Of a stretch of 64,000 nucleotides of DNA, positions 13,180 to 23,140 are shown one piece after another. The stretch is from contig CAMZMU010000107.1 of NCBI GenBank assembly GCA_947311845.1, forward strand, positions 14,489,949 through 14,553,948. The letters run 5' to 3'. Source of the stretch: Poa pratensis (taxonomy: Eukaryota > Streptophyta > Magnoliopsida > Poales > Poaceae). The position numbers and the translations under genes are program-made. Every line of letters starts with the position of its first letter. Positions within the stretch are counted from its first letter, which is position 1. The notes under the pieces are model-generated. The model ran no database searches. It saw only the letters and a list, made by a program, of their open reading frames with translations, and was not told where the DNA came from.

Positions 13180-13713
13180 CAATTTCCACATTGTAATAAG
13201 TACTATATGATTATGAAATAAAAGTCTGTGGTTTGCTCATTCAGTTTTGGGATCATGCCATCTTTTGTCTTTTCTCGCAATCATATATCTGTTGTCATAA
13301 AAGTTACCAAACAAAATAAGTTTTGCTCCGTGCTAAGGTCCAAACTTTTTGACATTTGCCGTCTGCCGGCTAAAAACGCAAACAATCTTTGCACCGCCTA
13401 ATATGCTTATCTGTCTGTTTGTGTGTGGTCGCCTAGTAGTATGTCGTTGGCACCAACATGCTGGCTTTGGTCTCTGAGTCTAAATTAGTTGGTATTGCAC
13501 CTGGTTGGCTCAGCTAAAGTAACTAAGATGAGGTTCCGCCAACATATGAAAAAGCTAAACATGCAGGCGAGATACATATTAAGGCGGGCCACTTAAGTAA
13601 GCCTACCGCCAAGTGTAGCATAAAAGTTGGCCCATAAATATTTACAACCCAAAATAAAGTTTTATGCGTTAACAGATTAACGCAGTGTTTTGTGCTGCCT
13701 TTGCAGGAGGAGT
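13180..13713 (+). other. Non-coding spacer between pol and the antisense gene
   Basis: This 0.5-kb stretch follows the integrase stop inside the inner element. It has no ORF with recognisable content. Confidence 0.5.
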
Positions 13714-16700
13714 CTAAGGGATTGCCGCCTTGGTAGAGCTGGTGGAGAGATCCTGGGGGCTGACGCCGGCATTCTTGGGGCTGGCTCCGCCATCCTTGGG
13801 GCTGCGCTTGTCGGCTCCGGCTTCGCCTTCTTCGCCTCGGGAAGCTTCAGGATCCGCCAAGGAGGGATCAGCTACGGCAACATGCGGGTCCGGGTGTTCC
13901 TTGTAGAACTTGCGGATGTCAACCATGTTGGCAACCCGGGTCGCATAGCCGCGAACAGACCGCAGCACGTCCTGCATCACGATGGCTTGGTTGTTTTCGT
14001 CTTCGGTGGGGAAGTACTCGGTGACTTGATGAATATCAGCCTCCGGGTACCACGCCGCCGTCATGCCAATGCCAACTTGGCGCCGCCTCGTGCTGCTGAG
14101 CGTAGTGTGTCGTGTTCAGCTGCCGCCTTCTCCAGCAGGTCCGGCAGAGCATCGAAGATGACGGGATCGCCGTCTTCCCCAGGGTAGAACTTGGCGGCAA
14201 ATGCTTTGCCTGCGCCGACAATCTGGTTGACGATTTCGCCAACTTTCAAGATCGGCAAGGCGCGGCGTTGTAGCCAGGTCATCTCCCAAGCTAGCCGGCA
14301 CTGCACAAACACAAAGTTACACACTGCAGCTTCAAGTTTCAAGAAAGCAAGGTGACAAAATGAAGGATTGGAGGCATACCCAAGACATGGTCGTGGATGG
14401 CGTTGACCTCATCCAGATGGTTCTCAAGCGTTTCTTGGCTAGCTGGACCGCCTTTGACAGTTGGTCCTGCTGCTCCTTGGCGTTCTTGTTCACCTGGTCA
14501 AGGTTGTTGCTCATGGCCTCAAGTTGTCCAGTCAACTTGCTAACTTCGGCAGCATGGCCAACGCACGCTCATCCAGCTCCTTGGCGTGATCCGCCTTCAG
14601 CTTGGTCACCAGCCCGGCAAGATCTGCAGCTTCGTTCATCAAAGCTTGCATGTCAGTGGAGTTCTTGAGAATATCTTGCGCAGTGTTTAGTAATTCTACA
14701 AATAAAAAGAAAAGACGACTAAAATACTTGTCGGAAAAGGAAAAGAAGTCGGACGAAAAGAAGGCAAAGAAAGCTTTGTCACCTTCATCCTTCTTGCGAG
14801 CTTCTTCCAAGCTCGCAATTTGGGCGTTCTTCAACTCCACGTCCTGCTGCAGTTCCTGGCATTCCTTCTTCTTCATCTCTTGAGCACGAAATAGCTCAAG
14901 ATTGGAAGCAAGAACGGCCTGCATGCACGAAAACAACATTATGGTTAGCACTATTTAGTCAACGAGACCACTTTGCCGGCTAAATTTTTCAGCCGCCAAA
15001 GTGCTCGGGGGCTGGGACCATAGGCTATTTTACCTCAAGTTGTCCGTGCAGGGTGTCGTGGAGTTCGTCCATGTGCGCGTACCAGTTGCGGGTACCGTCA
15101 CGCATGGTCTTCAGTGTTTGCCGGGGGTCTTGCAACCCTTTGCCAGTTGGGAGCCAGGATGGGAGGACGATCCGCCTTGTTCGGCCGCCATCTGGTCATC
15201 CATCTCCTGCTTCATGGCAATAAATCGAGCGGCATCACTAGCCGAAGCTTCAGCCGTCTTGGAAAAAGTTATGCCGGCAACTGATTTCTTGCCCGCCATC
15301 TTCTGTAGCCGCCTCTGCGGTACCGGCAGCTGTGTACGTTCCCTGGCATACAACCACGGGAACGCCAACTGTGGGCGTTGTCGGCGCAGCAGCTGGAGAA
15401 GCGTGGTGGCTTGCCCCTGCCGGCAGCAATCTTCAAGTTGGAGCGGAGTTTGGGCATGGCAGGCTTGCCTCTGTAAGCAGAAACATGCAAGTTTGTCAGC
15501 ACAAACATATTAAAATATCCAAGTCAGGGAAGCCAAAGTTTGCTACCGCTTCAAGGGACGTTCCCCACGGTCTCATCCTCTGCATCGACAGAGGTGGCCG
15601 CCTTCTTCCTCTTCTCCAAATCCTTGGTGGAGGAGCTCAGCTTGCGCTTCTTCGATTTGCTGGCACCTGTATCGTACCAGTTTGGAGCCAGCTCGTCCTC
15701 TCCCAAGGTTTGTAGCTGAAAAGGAAGCAAGACAATATTAATCAGTACCTAGTGGGCAAGGATGTTAGTGAAATAACAAAGTAGCTTTGACTTACCGCTG
15801 GGGCTGGGTTGTCATGGTGAACATGGCGACGCCTTCAGCCGCCTTCACCGACAGAGGCTTGATAAGCTCTCTAAGCCGGTACTCCAAGGCATCCTGATCA
15901 AGGGTGCTGTTGCCGGCGTCGTCCGCCTTGTACTCGCACATCTTCAGTGGGCGATGGCGGAGAGGCATAATCTTCCTCGACACCCAGCAATGACGGTGTC
16001 AACTCCGTCAAGTCGTGGAGCCAACATCGTCTTCGTCAAGAACTCGATCCGCCTAACGGCAACTCGAAGTTCCGCCGGCAAGCTGCTGAGCGGCACTTTG
16101 CCGTCCAGCAAGCCTTGTGGGTTGGCGGACCGTTGACGAAGGCTGGCATCCCTTGTGTGCTGCCAGGTGTCGGGATGTCCTTGCAGTAAAGAAAGTGCTG
16201 GTCCAGTGCTTCACCGACTCGATGTATGGTATTTTGGGTACCAGTCGGGTTGGCGGCAGTTGAACGTAACACTACCGCAGGTTGCTAGGTGGCCGCCTGG
16301 TATGGTTTGCCGGCGGCACAGGAAGCAGTACTTAAACAGCTCTATGGACGCAGCTATGCCTAAGTACCCTTCGCACAAAGCCTGGAAGCCGGCTAGCACT
16401 AGAATACTATTGGGCGCTATGTTGTGTGGCTGCAGCCCATAAAAACTAAGCACCGCCAAGAAGAAGGCGGAAAGCGGCAGAGACATACCGCGAAGGCTAT
16501 GCGACGCCAACATGACGCGCTCGCCGTCTTGGGGGTCAGGCACCGCCTCGTCGCCTGGAACCCTCCAGGAGCATTCCGTCTTTGGCGGAATGTATCCGCC
16601 TTCCTCCAGCTCCTTCAGTATGCTGACGTCATAACTGACGGCAGCCAGTACCTGGAACCCAGGTCTCCAGCCTCTTCCTCTTCCTCGCGTCGTCATCCTC

Positions 16701-16956
16701 GTCGGCGGCAGATTCCGCCGCAGCCTCTGAGCTGGTCGCGAGGGATGGGAGGGGAAAGGTTGGAGCGGCGGTTGCAGGCGCCGCCGGAGCTGGGGAAGAA
16801 GTAGAAACCCCGCCCGTGGCCACGGTGGCCGCGGGAGAGGTCATCGATGCACCCGGGCACCGCCGCCGCCGCTGGGACAGATCCAGATCCGGCGGGGGTC
16901 GCAGAAGCCGCAGCCAGTGCCGCCGTCGCCGCCGCATCCTGCTGAGTGCTCGCCAT
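13714..16956 (-). pseudogene. Degenerate antisense gene of the Tat-like element (putative gypsy-type transposase domain)
   Basis: Between pol and the 3' LTR the minus strand carries a series of protein-like blocks. An ATG at 16956 opens an Ala/Pro/Ser-rich N-terminus. About 16211-16650 reads LKELEEGGYIPPKTECSWR, then SLPLSAFFLAVLSFYGLQPH and FQALCEGYLGI. This is the pattern of the plant domain catalogued as putative gypsy-type transposase, which is widespread in grass genomes. Further blocks include a Met/Glu/Gln-rich stretch (15111-15368), a coiled-coil block with QELQQDVELKNAQIASLEE (about 14800), and a C-terminal block ending at 13714. Frame changes and possible introns separate them. Antisense ORFs at this place are known from Tat-lineage elements; their role is unclear. 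I could not fix the exon boundaries. Confidence 0.7.
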
Positions 16957-17494
16957 TTGGGGGAGAGGCGCGCTCGTGCTCGCCGGAGTTGAGTACGAGG
17001 AGGAGTTGAGCTCGGGAAGGTGAGGAGGCCACGGTGGGTGTGCGAATGAAGAAGAAGTGCATCGATGTGCCCTTTGGGGTATTTATCCCCACGCGCCAAG
17101 ATCCGTGCCTGAGATTGGGGGGACGCGAGATTTCCGCCACGTGCCCACGATTTGCACGTCGTGGCAACGGCGTCTGCGGCCTCGCTCCGATTTCTGTGCG
17201 TAGTGGAGAAACCATCATGACGCATGCCCAAGTCCAAACTGTCGTGGACTGCATGGCGTCATCCGTCAACATTTGACGGTCCAGTCAATTGACAAGACTG
17301 GTGCCAGGAAGATTCCTGACAATGGTCAGGCCGTCTTTCCCATGATGGCGGCAAATTGTCCGACTACTTTAGGCGGACCGCCGCTTACTTTCAACTTTGG
17401 AATGCTTCAAGCTCTTCAGACGCTTACAAGACAAGGCGGACGTTGCCGACAAAGAAGACGGCGCCTGAAGAACTCGAACCCTCCCAGGGGCTAA

Positions 17495-18011
17495 TGTTGG
17501 GGATATACCTACTAGGGGTATCACCAGCATGGATCAATCCGGCTAGTCCAGGGTGGCCCGCAGTGGTGGTGAAGGCTTTGCCTACCGGGCGGCCCAGATA
17601 GCTGACGACCAAGGAAGGCGGATGCCGGCAAGGAGGAGGCCCAAGACTGAAGCCCATGAAGCCACCAAGACCAAGACGGAAGGCGGCATACTTGCCGGCT
17701 AGGTTTAGGACTCCGTATACTTGCTGGATACGTAATCACCTTGTAACCCTAGGTCCAGCCGCCTATATAAGCTGGACCTCGGGACGCCTTTAGGGCACGA
17801 CTGATACATCCAACTCATTGTAACCTGTTCACGGCGATATTGCCTTATAGTGAGTTATAGCAGCACGTAGGGCACCGCCACCGCCGTGGTGCCTGAAGCT
17901 GGGTAAACCGCCGTGTACAATCCCGACCTTGACGACGTCCACCTTCTTGCCCTACGTTCACCCTCGGCTAGCAGGACCCCGTCTCCTATCCAAGATGCCG
18001 ATACGACGACA
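17495..18011 (+). repeat. 3' LTR of the inner Tat-like element
   Basis: 517 bp, identical by eye to 5970-6484 apart from two extra bases. It is preceded by CCCAGGGGCTAA, a likely polypurine tract. The target duplication CTAAA follows directly at 18012-18016. Confidence 0.95.
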
Positions 18012-18016
18012 CTAAA

Positions 18017-18876
18017 CAAACAAAAAGACGCTCCAAGTTTATGCGATAAAGTGTTTCGATCGAAAAACAGAAGTTAGACGTGTGCAAACCGAGAGTGTGT
18101 AGGTCCAGTGGGGTTGTCTTCACATCCCCAAGCTTATGGTCTTCACCATCCTTGGATAGCTCTTGGTGCATCTCCTCTAATCCCTGTGAAAAAACTTCAA
18201 AACACCGTTTCTCCCATTTCTTTTTCTATGGGGCACATTAGTAGTGATAAACAAATAGATTTCTTGCTGCATATAATCCTTAGACAAAAATTCATATGGA
18301 TGTCCAGAACATGTATAATGTTGTATGCCTACTCATAAACTTAATTGGATCAAAAAGATTCATGTTAAAAGTTCTAAGCATGCATCAAACAAAATGGGAC
18401 AGAATCTGTCCAGAAAAACAGCAGCAGCTAAACGTATTTTTCTACCCTACTTAACTTTGTCGGAAAATTCCGAAAAAATTCATGCATACAGAGAATGAAA
18501 AGTTACCACTACAGTTTAAATATGAGCTCATTAGGAGTTACAGAATAAGAATTAAAAATCATACTGTGCACAGATTCGTGCAGGAATAATATCTCCGAAC
18601 GCTATAAGCAACTTTTTCATACCAAAATGAGTAAAACTTGGCACTTTATTAAAAATTTCAGAAACTAAACCAAACACTAAGTCTCTTGTTACAGCAAGAG
18701 GACACAAAGAAAATCACAAATAAAAAACAACCGGGTTGCCTCCCGTAAAGCGCTTTCTTTATAGCCATATAGCTAGGCTTCTTACTTGATGTTTATTGTG
18801 GACGAATCTCATGAGGGAGGTTGAACGATGTGCCCCTCTTCCTTGGGAAGTGTTCCATACATTTCTTGCGTGGAAA
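18017..18876 (-). other. Non-coding internal region of the outer retrotransposon (proximal part)
   Basis: Downstream of gag-protease on the minus strand. A short in-frame continuation past the gag-pro stop is seen, then nothing that resembles reverse transcriptase. A copy of the TAAGCTTGGGGATG purine motif lies at about 18123-18136. Confidence 0.6.
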
Positions 18877-20781
18877 CTAAAACTTCACATTCCCTTCTTT
18901 TGAATCAATGATAGCACCTGTAGTACGAAGAAAAGGTCTTCCAAGAATAATTGGACTAGAGGTTTTATTTCCCATATCCATGATTAGAAAATCAACAGGC
19001 ACAAATGTCATATGCAACTCTACCAAAACATCACTTACTTTTCCTAAAGCATGTTTAATGAAATCATCAGCAAGTGCAAGTTCAATAGAGCATTTTTCAA
19101 GATTTTTCAATTCAAATACTTCATATAATTCTTTAGATAAAACAGAGACACTAGATCCTAGATCAAGTACATGGTGTGTCTCTTTTCCAATGGTTAATAG
19201 GACTTTGGGAATCCATACATCCCCAAGCTTAGGTGGTATCATAACCTCTTGGTTGTACCTAGCAATCTTTTCTTTTAACACATGATTAGCAATATAAGAA
19301 TCAAAACCAGCTTGGTTAACATTAATAGAAGGATCACTTGCAAATTTTTGTAAGATAGATATTAATTCATGCAAGTTACAATTCTCTAAGTCAAGCAATG
19401 GATCCTTTAATTCACTAAGCATTTTAACTTCTTCAACTTTCTTTTCTAACTCAATCAACATAAGAGATTCATCATGTTCAGTTTCGTTAACTTCTTCTTT
19501 TAATCCAACAAGTTGAGACATAAATGGCAACAAATATTCAGGATAATTCAATAATTCATTAAGAGTTTCCTCTAAAGTAAGAGGAACATTTTCAGTAATA
19601 TTAATAGAATTCATTCCAACCACAGGTGGTGCTTGTGGTTTCCCTGCAGACATACTCAATAAAGTGGCTTGGTTATCAGCTAGTATTGACAAGGCTTTGT
19701 CTAGTCCTGCAGTTTGGAGTTGTAAGCCTTTAATATCAGAACTAATAGAAGCAATAGACTTATTCAACTCTTGCATCATGGTATTATGGCTAGCAATTTG
19801 TTCCATAAGAATTTTATTAGCCTCAAAATTATCATTACGTGGTGGCATAGGTTTCCAATTATCCCTAGCATTAGGATATGGAATAGAAGGACGATTGTTG
19901 GGAAAATATGGGGGTTTATTATAAGAGTTATAATTGTTGTTACCATACCCATTATTACCATAGTTCCTAATGAAGTTGACATCAATATTTTCAGGATTAT
20001 TACCAACTAGTTCTTGCAAAGGCACATTTTCAATATTTTGTTTATTAATGAAAGCAAGAATAGTATCCATTTTAGATGACAAATCATTTGTTTCTTCTAT
20101 GGAGTTCACTTTCTTAGATGGATTTGGTGCTCTATCAGTATGCCATTGACTATAGTTTTGCAAAATACTTTCCAATATGTTCTTAGCTTCTACTATAGTT
20201 TTTCCCATAAAAGCACCTCCAGCAGCAGAATCAAGAATATTTCTAGACATGTAATTCAGACCATTGTAAAAAGAGCGTAATATGGTCCATTCGTTGACCC
20301 CATGTGATGGACAAGTACTAAGCATAAGTTTAATCCTATCCCAAGCCATAGCAACATGTTCGTTTTCATTTTGCCTAAAATAAAGAATGTTGTTTCTATT
20401 TTGCAAAATTTTAACAGGAGGATAGTATTTCTTAATGAAAGCTTCTTTTAAATCATCCCAAGTTTTAATGCTATCAATAGGTAATGAATGCATCCACTCT
20501 TTAGCTTTTCCTCTAAGTGAGAAAGGAAATAACTTCAGTTTTAGAATATCACTTTCCACATTTTTAAATATCTGCATGTCATATATTTCAACAAAATCAT
20601 GAAGATGCATAGAGGCATCCTCCATAGCACTACCGCCAAATTGTTCCCTAGTTATCAAGTTCAACAAATTAGGACTTACTTCATAACTCTCAGCATTTAT
20701 CTTAGGTGTGGCAATGGGCCAAGCAATAAATTGATCATTTGGAGTGTTTGTGTAATCACACAACTTAGTTCTTTCTCCCAT
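18877..20781 (-). CDS. Gag-protease polyprotein of the outer Gypsy element
   Basis: A 634-residue uninterrupted ORF starting at ATG 20781. Residues about 80-210 form the retrotransposon gag domain, with FPFSLRGKAKEWMHSLP and a following DDLKEAFIKKYYPP. An Asn/Tyr-rich stretch (about 275-310) and a coiled-coil-prone middle follow. The last 150 residues are a retropepsin-like fold with the active-site turn LDLGSSVSVLSKELYEVF and the distal PIILGRPFLRTTGA. The catalytic triplet reads DLG instead of DTG or DSG. The frame stops just after the protease, and no RT follows. It would supply capsid and maturation functions for a non-autonomous element. The open frame contrasts with the broken inner element. 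Confidence 0.88.
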   Translation of the reverse strand: MGERTKLCDYTNTPNDQFIAWPIATPKINAESYEVSPNLLNLITREQFGGSAMEDASMHLHDFVEIYDMQIFKNVESDILKLKLFPFSLRGKAKEWMHSLPIDSIKTWDDLKEAFIKKYYPPVKILQNRNNILYFRQNENEHVAMAWDRIKLMLSTCPSHGVNEWTILRSFYNGLNYMSRNILDSAAGGAFMGKTIVEAKNILESILQNYSQWHTDRAPNPSKKVNSIEETNDLSSKMDTILAFINKQNIENVPLQELVGNNPENIDVNFIRNYGNNGYGNNNYNSYNKPPYFPNNRPSIPYPNARDNWKPMPPRNDNFEANKILMEQIASHNTMMQELNKSIASISSDIKGLQLQTAGLDKALSILADNQATLLSMSAGKPQAPPVVGMNSINITENVPLTLEETLNELLNYPEYLLPFMSQLVGLKEEVNETEHDESLMLIELEKKVEEVKMLSELKDPLLDLENCNLHELISILQKFASDPSINVNQAGFDSYIANHVLKEKIARYNQEVMIPPKLGDVWIPKVLLTIGKETHHVLDLGSSVSVLSKELYEVFELKNLEKCSIELALADDFIKHALGKVSDVLVELHMTFVPVDFLIMDMGNKTSSPIILGRPFLRTTGAIIDSKEGNVKF

Positions 20782-21010
20782 TTTAGCAAGTTTTTATGTG
20801 TTTTTTATTTTTTATGCAAAACTAAAAATAAATATGCAAACCGAACTAAAAAATGCAAGACAATGACAAAACAAGATAAATTGCTTTCAAGGTAAAGATG
20901 GATAAGATGATGCTCACGTAGGTGCAACCTCCCCAAGCTTAGGTGTTAGCACAAGTTGGTGATGAAATTGACTTGGTGAGATATCCTTGGATAAACCTTT
21001 CAGCAATGAT

Positions 21011-21028
21011 TCCCCGGCAACGGCGCCA
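21011..21028 (-). other. Primer-binding site of the outer element (tRNA-Asp type)
   Basis: The minus strand reads TGGCGCCGTTGCCGGGGA eleven bases inside the 5' LTR. This is complementary to the 3' end of plant tRNA-Asp and is typical of Athila-like Gypsy elements. It fixes the minus-strand orientation of the outer element. Confidence 0.85.
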
Positions 21029-21039
21029 GAAAACTGTCT

Positions 21040-22712
21040 TGATGACGTGTACAACGACGCCAGAAAGCACTCTTGATGGCCCTTCACGTAGTTACCTGCG
21101 TGAAAAGTAAATGGGTTAGGTTGAGACTCCAAGTGCAGAGTGTGTAGTAAGTGGAAGACGTGTTTTCCCCACGAGGGGTGACTCAAGGGTTTAATATCGA
21201 ACTCTCGGGGAATCAGTAGTGAAGATTTATCTTTCCTATCCTTCTTTTGGTTACCTACAAAATAAAGTAAATGTTTTGGTCCTCAACCTCACCTTGTGGT
21301 TGTCAAGCACAAGGTGTGAGAATGATATCAATATAATATGCAATACAAACAAGAAATAAATATGCAATGGTGGTAAATAAATATGCAAAGATGGTGGTAG
21401 CAATGATAAATGATATTTTTGGATTTTATATGATGAATGCAAGATGTAAAAGTGTTTTTGTATTTTCGGATTTAATAATGGCAGAAAATGGAAAAGTGGT
21501 AAAAGTGGTTGGAAAGGTGTTTCTTATGATTAAAAATGGACTGGGGTTCATGGTTTCACAAATGCACTCTCTCTTTAATAAAGTGGTAGACAATGGAACA
21601 CTAGATTTGACATATGAAATTGCAACACAACAGTTTGATGACAAGTTATAATTATATGGGCATCACGTCCTAACATAGAGACCTTTTGGTTATTAGTCTC
21701 TCTTATACTCCACCAAGATGCGAACTAAATCATAACACCTCAGTAATTAAGATAACTCAGAGTATAGTAATAAGTATCATGACATGAAGTTAAACACCCA
21801 AGTGGATCGCAGAACTTTCTCTCACGTTCACTGCACTAGCCACCCCCCGTTACTCCAACTAATGCACACGTTCCCCCTCACACGCTCTCATAAACATGAT
21901 TGATCATAACAAGTAAATAAGAACGGGGTACATAATATGCATCTACTTTCATAATTGAAACAAAACTATTGCAATCTCAAACATATATTAACTCGTTAAA
22001 AGATCCACCACAAAGGTATTACATGGATGACCGTAATCATGTTCAACAGCTCATACGGTACAAATTAGTGAAGCTCGAGAGAGAGAGAGATACATAAGTT
22101 ACTTCCACAAACCCATAGTTCAGAGGTGGACTACTCCCTCTTCATCATGGAGACGGTGGAGAAGTCGTTGGAGAAGATGGAGACCACACCGGCAGCGCCC
22201 CGCCGGAGTTTTCCCCTCCAATCTGCAGCTCCAGGTCTCTGTTTCGGTGTTTCTGTGTTTCTGCGGCGCTCCTTCCAGAGAACGTCGGGGGACTATTTTT
22301 ATAGGCGTTTTTAGGTCAAAACGGAGTCGGTGGAGGAAAGATCGACGGCAACGGAGCGTCGAGGCCCAATTGGAGGGGTCCCACGCGGCCAGGTACAGGG
22401 GCCGCGTGGGCCCACCTCTTTTGGCCCTCGGGGCTCCGCTTGTTCGCTTCCTTCGCCCCCAAGTCTTCTTCCTTCCAAATATTGACGCTCGTAAATTTGC
22501 AGGTGATTTGGACGTCGTTTGGGTCCCTGAAACATTAAAGGAAAGAAATAGGGTTTTCTGCCTGCGCAGGGTTAATTCCATAAAAAATAGGAAACATGTC
22601 AAATATCCCCAAAATCATTATAAAACAGTGATATAACCCTTATATGATGCAAATATGACTGGAATATAAGTAGAAATAATGCAAAGTTCATGTATGCATT
22701 TTACATGCATCA
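21040..22712 (-). repeat. 5' LTR (right copy) of the outer retrotransposon
   Basis: 1,673 bp, aligned to 2582-4360. It carries an internal deletion of about 106 bp with short TAAA homology at the joint, plus scattered substitutions, so the outer element is clearly older than the inner one. It ends CATCA, followed by the ACCGC duplication at 22713-22717. Confidence 0.92.
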
Positions 22713-22830
22713 ACCGCTTGTCGATGTCTTCGTCGCTTATCGTCGAAACATTGGGTATCTTCGTCGCTGATCGGATAGCCATGTACCCACTTGGGGATAT
22801 CTACGTCGTTTATCATTAAAACATCTTACC
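22713..22830. repeat. Right remnant of the tandem repeat array
   Basis: The array resumes directly after the LTR (CGCTTGTCGATGTCTTCGTCGC, then GATCGGATAGCCATG). It fades into unrelated sequence after about 22830. It confirms that one array was split by the 20.1-kb insertion. Confidence 0.9.
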
Positions 22831-23078
22831 ATCGTCGGTGATGAGCCGGACGAGAGTATGACGCAGTGGCGATGCGATGGTGAAGGTTGTGTTGGAGGTT
22901 AACAACGCACCTAAAACAAGTACAACCTAATAGCTGTTGCGACGAAGACGAAGCTCACATCTACGAGTGACGGCGGCTGAGCGGAGACGATGGAGATGTT
23001 CAAAAAATACACGTACACCAATCATAGTTGCTGCTACTGCCACGGCTGCGGCGAGCGGAGGCAACAAAGGTTGAAACA
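22831..23078. other. No gene seen
   Basis: Unassigned sequence between the array remnant and a Stowaway fragment. It has only short shadow ORFs. Confidence 0.4.
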
Positions 23079-23138
23079 TATGGATGTATACATTTGTATT
23101 TAGACAAAGCTAAGTAAATTATTTTGGAACGGAGGTAG
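23079..23138. mobile_element. Truncated Stowaway MITE (one end)
   Basis: The sequence ends TTTTGGAACGGAGGTAG followed by TA, the right terminus of a Stowaway element, preceded by typical internal sequence (ATGTATACATTTGTATTTAG). The left half is missing. Confidence 0.55.
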
Positions 23139-23140
23139 TA

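Larger units (their letters stand above)
5970..18011 (+). mobile_element. Young Tat-like Gypsy retrotransposon nested in the outer element
   Basis: A 12,042-bp element with LTRs at 5970-6484 and 17495-18011 (TG...CA ends). It is flanked by a perfect 5-bp duplication CTAAA at 5965-5969 and 18012-18016. Domain order on the plus strand is gag, protease, reverse transcriptase, RNase H, integrase, which defines Gypsy. The DGGSS protease motif and the antisense ORF region between pol and the 3' LTR are typical of the grass Tat lineage. The reading frames carry many stops and frame changes, yet the LTRs differ only by a 2-bp indel by eye. Confidence 0.95.
2582..22712 (-). mobile_element. Gypsy-type LTR retrotransposon, gag-protease only, interrupted by a younger element
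   Basis: The element is bounded by two related LTRs (2582-4360 and 21040-22712) that begin TGATG and end CATCA. It is flanked by a perfect 5-bp duplication ACCGC at 2577-2581 and 22713-22717. The gag-protease ORF is on the minus strand, so the right LTR is the 5' LTR. A primer-binding site matching a plant tRNA-Asp 3' end lies just inside it. Without the inner insertion the element is about 8.1 kb with about 4.6 kb internal. No reverse transcriptase or integrase is visible, so it would need proteins from another element. The primer site and gag style suggest the Athila-like lineage common in Triticeae; that family call is inference. Confidence 0.92.

Noticed and set aside
13690..14187. 165-codon plus-strand ORF downstream of pol
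   Set aside because: It is a shadow of the antisense gene's last blocks.
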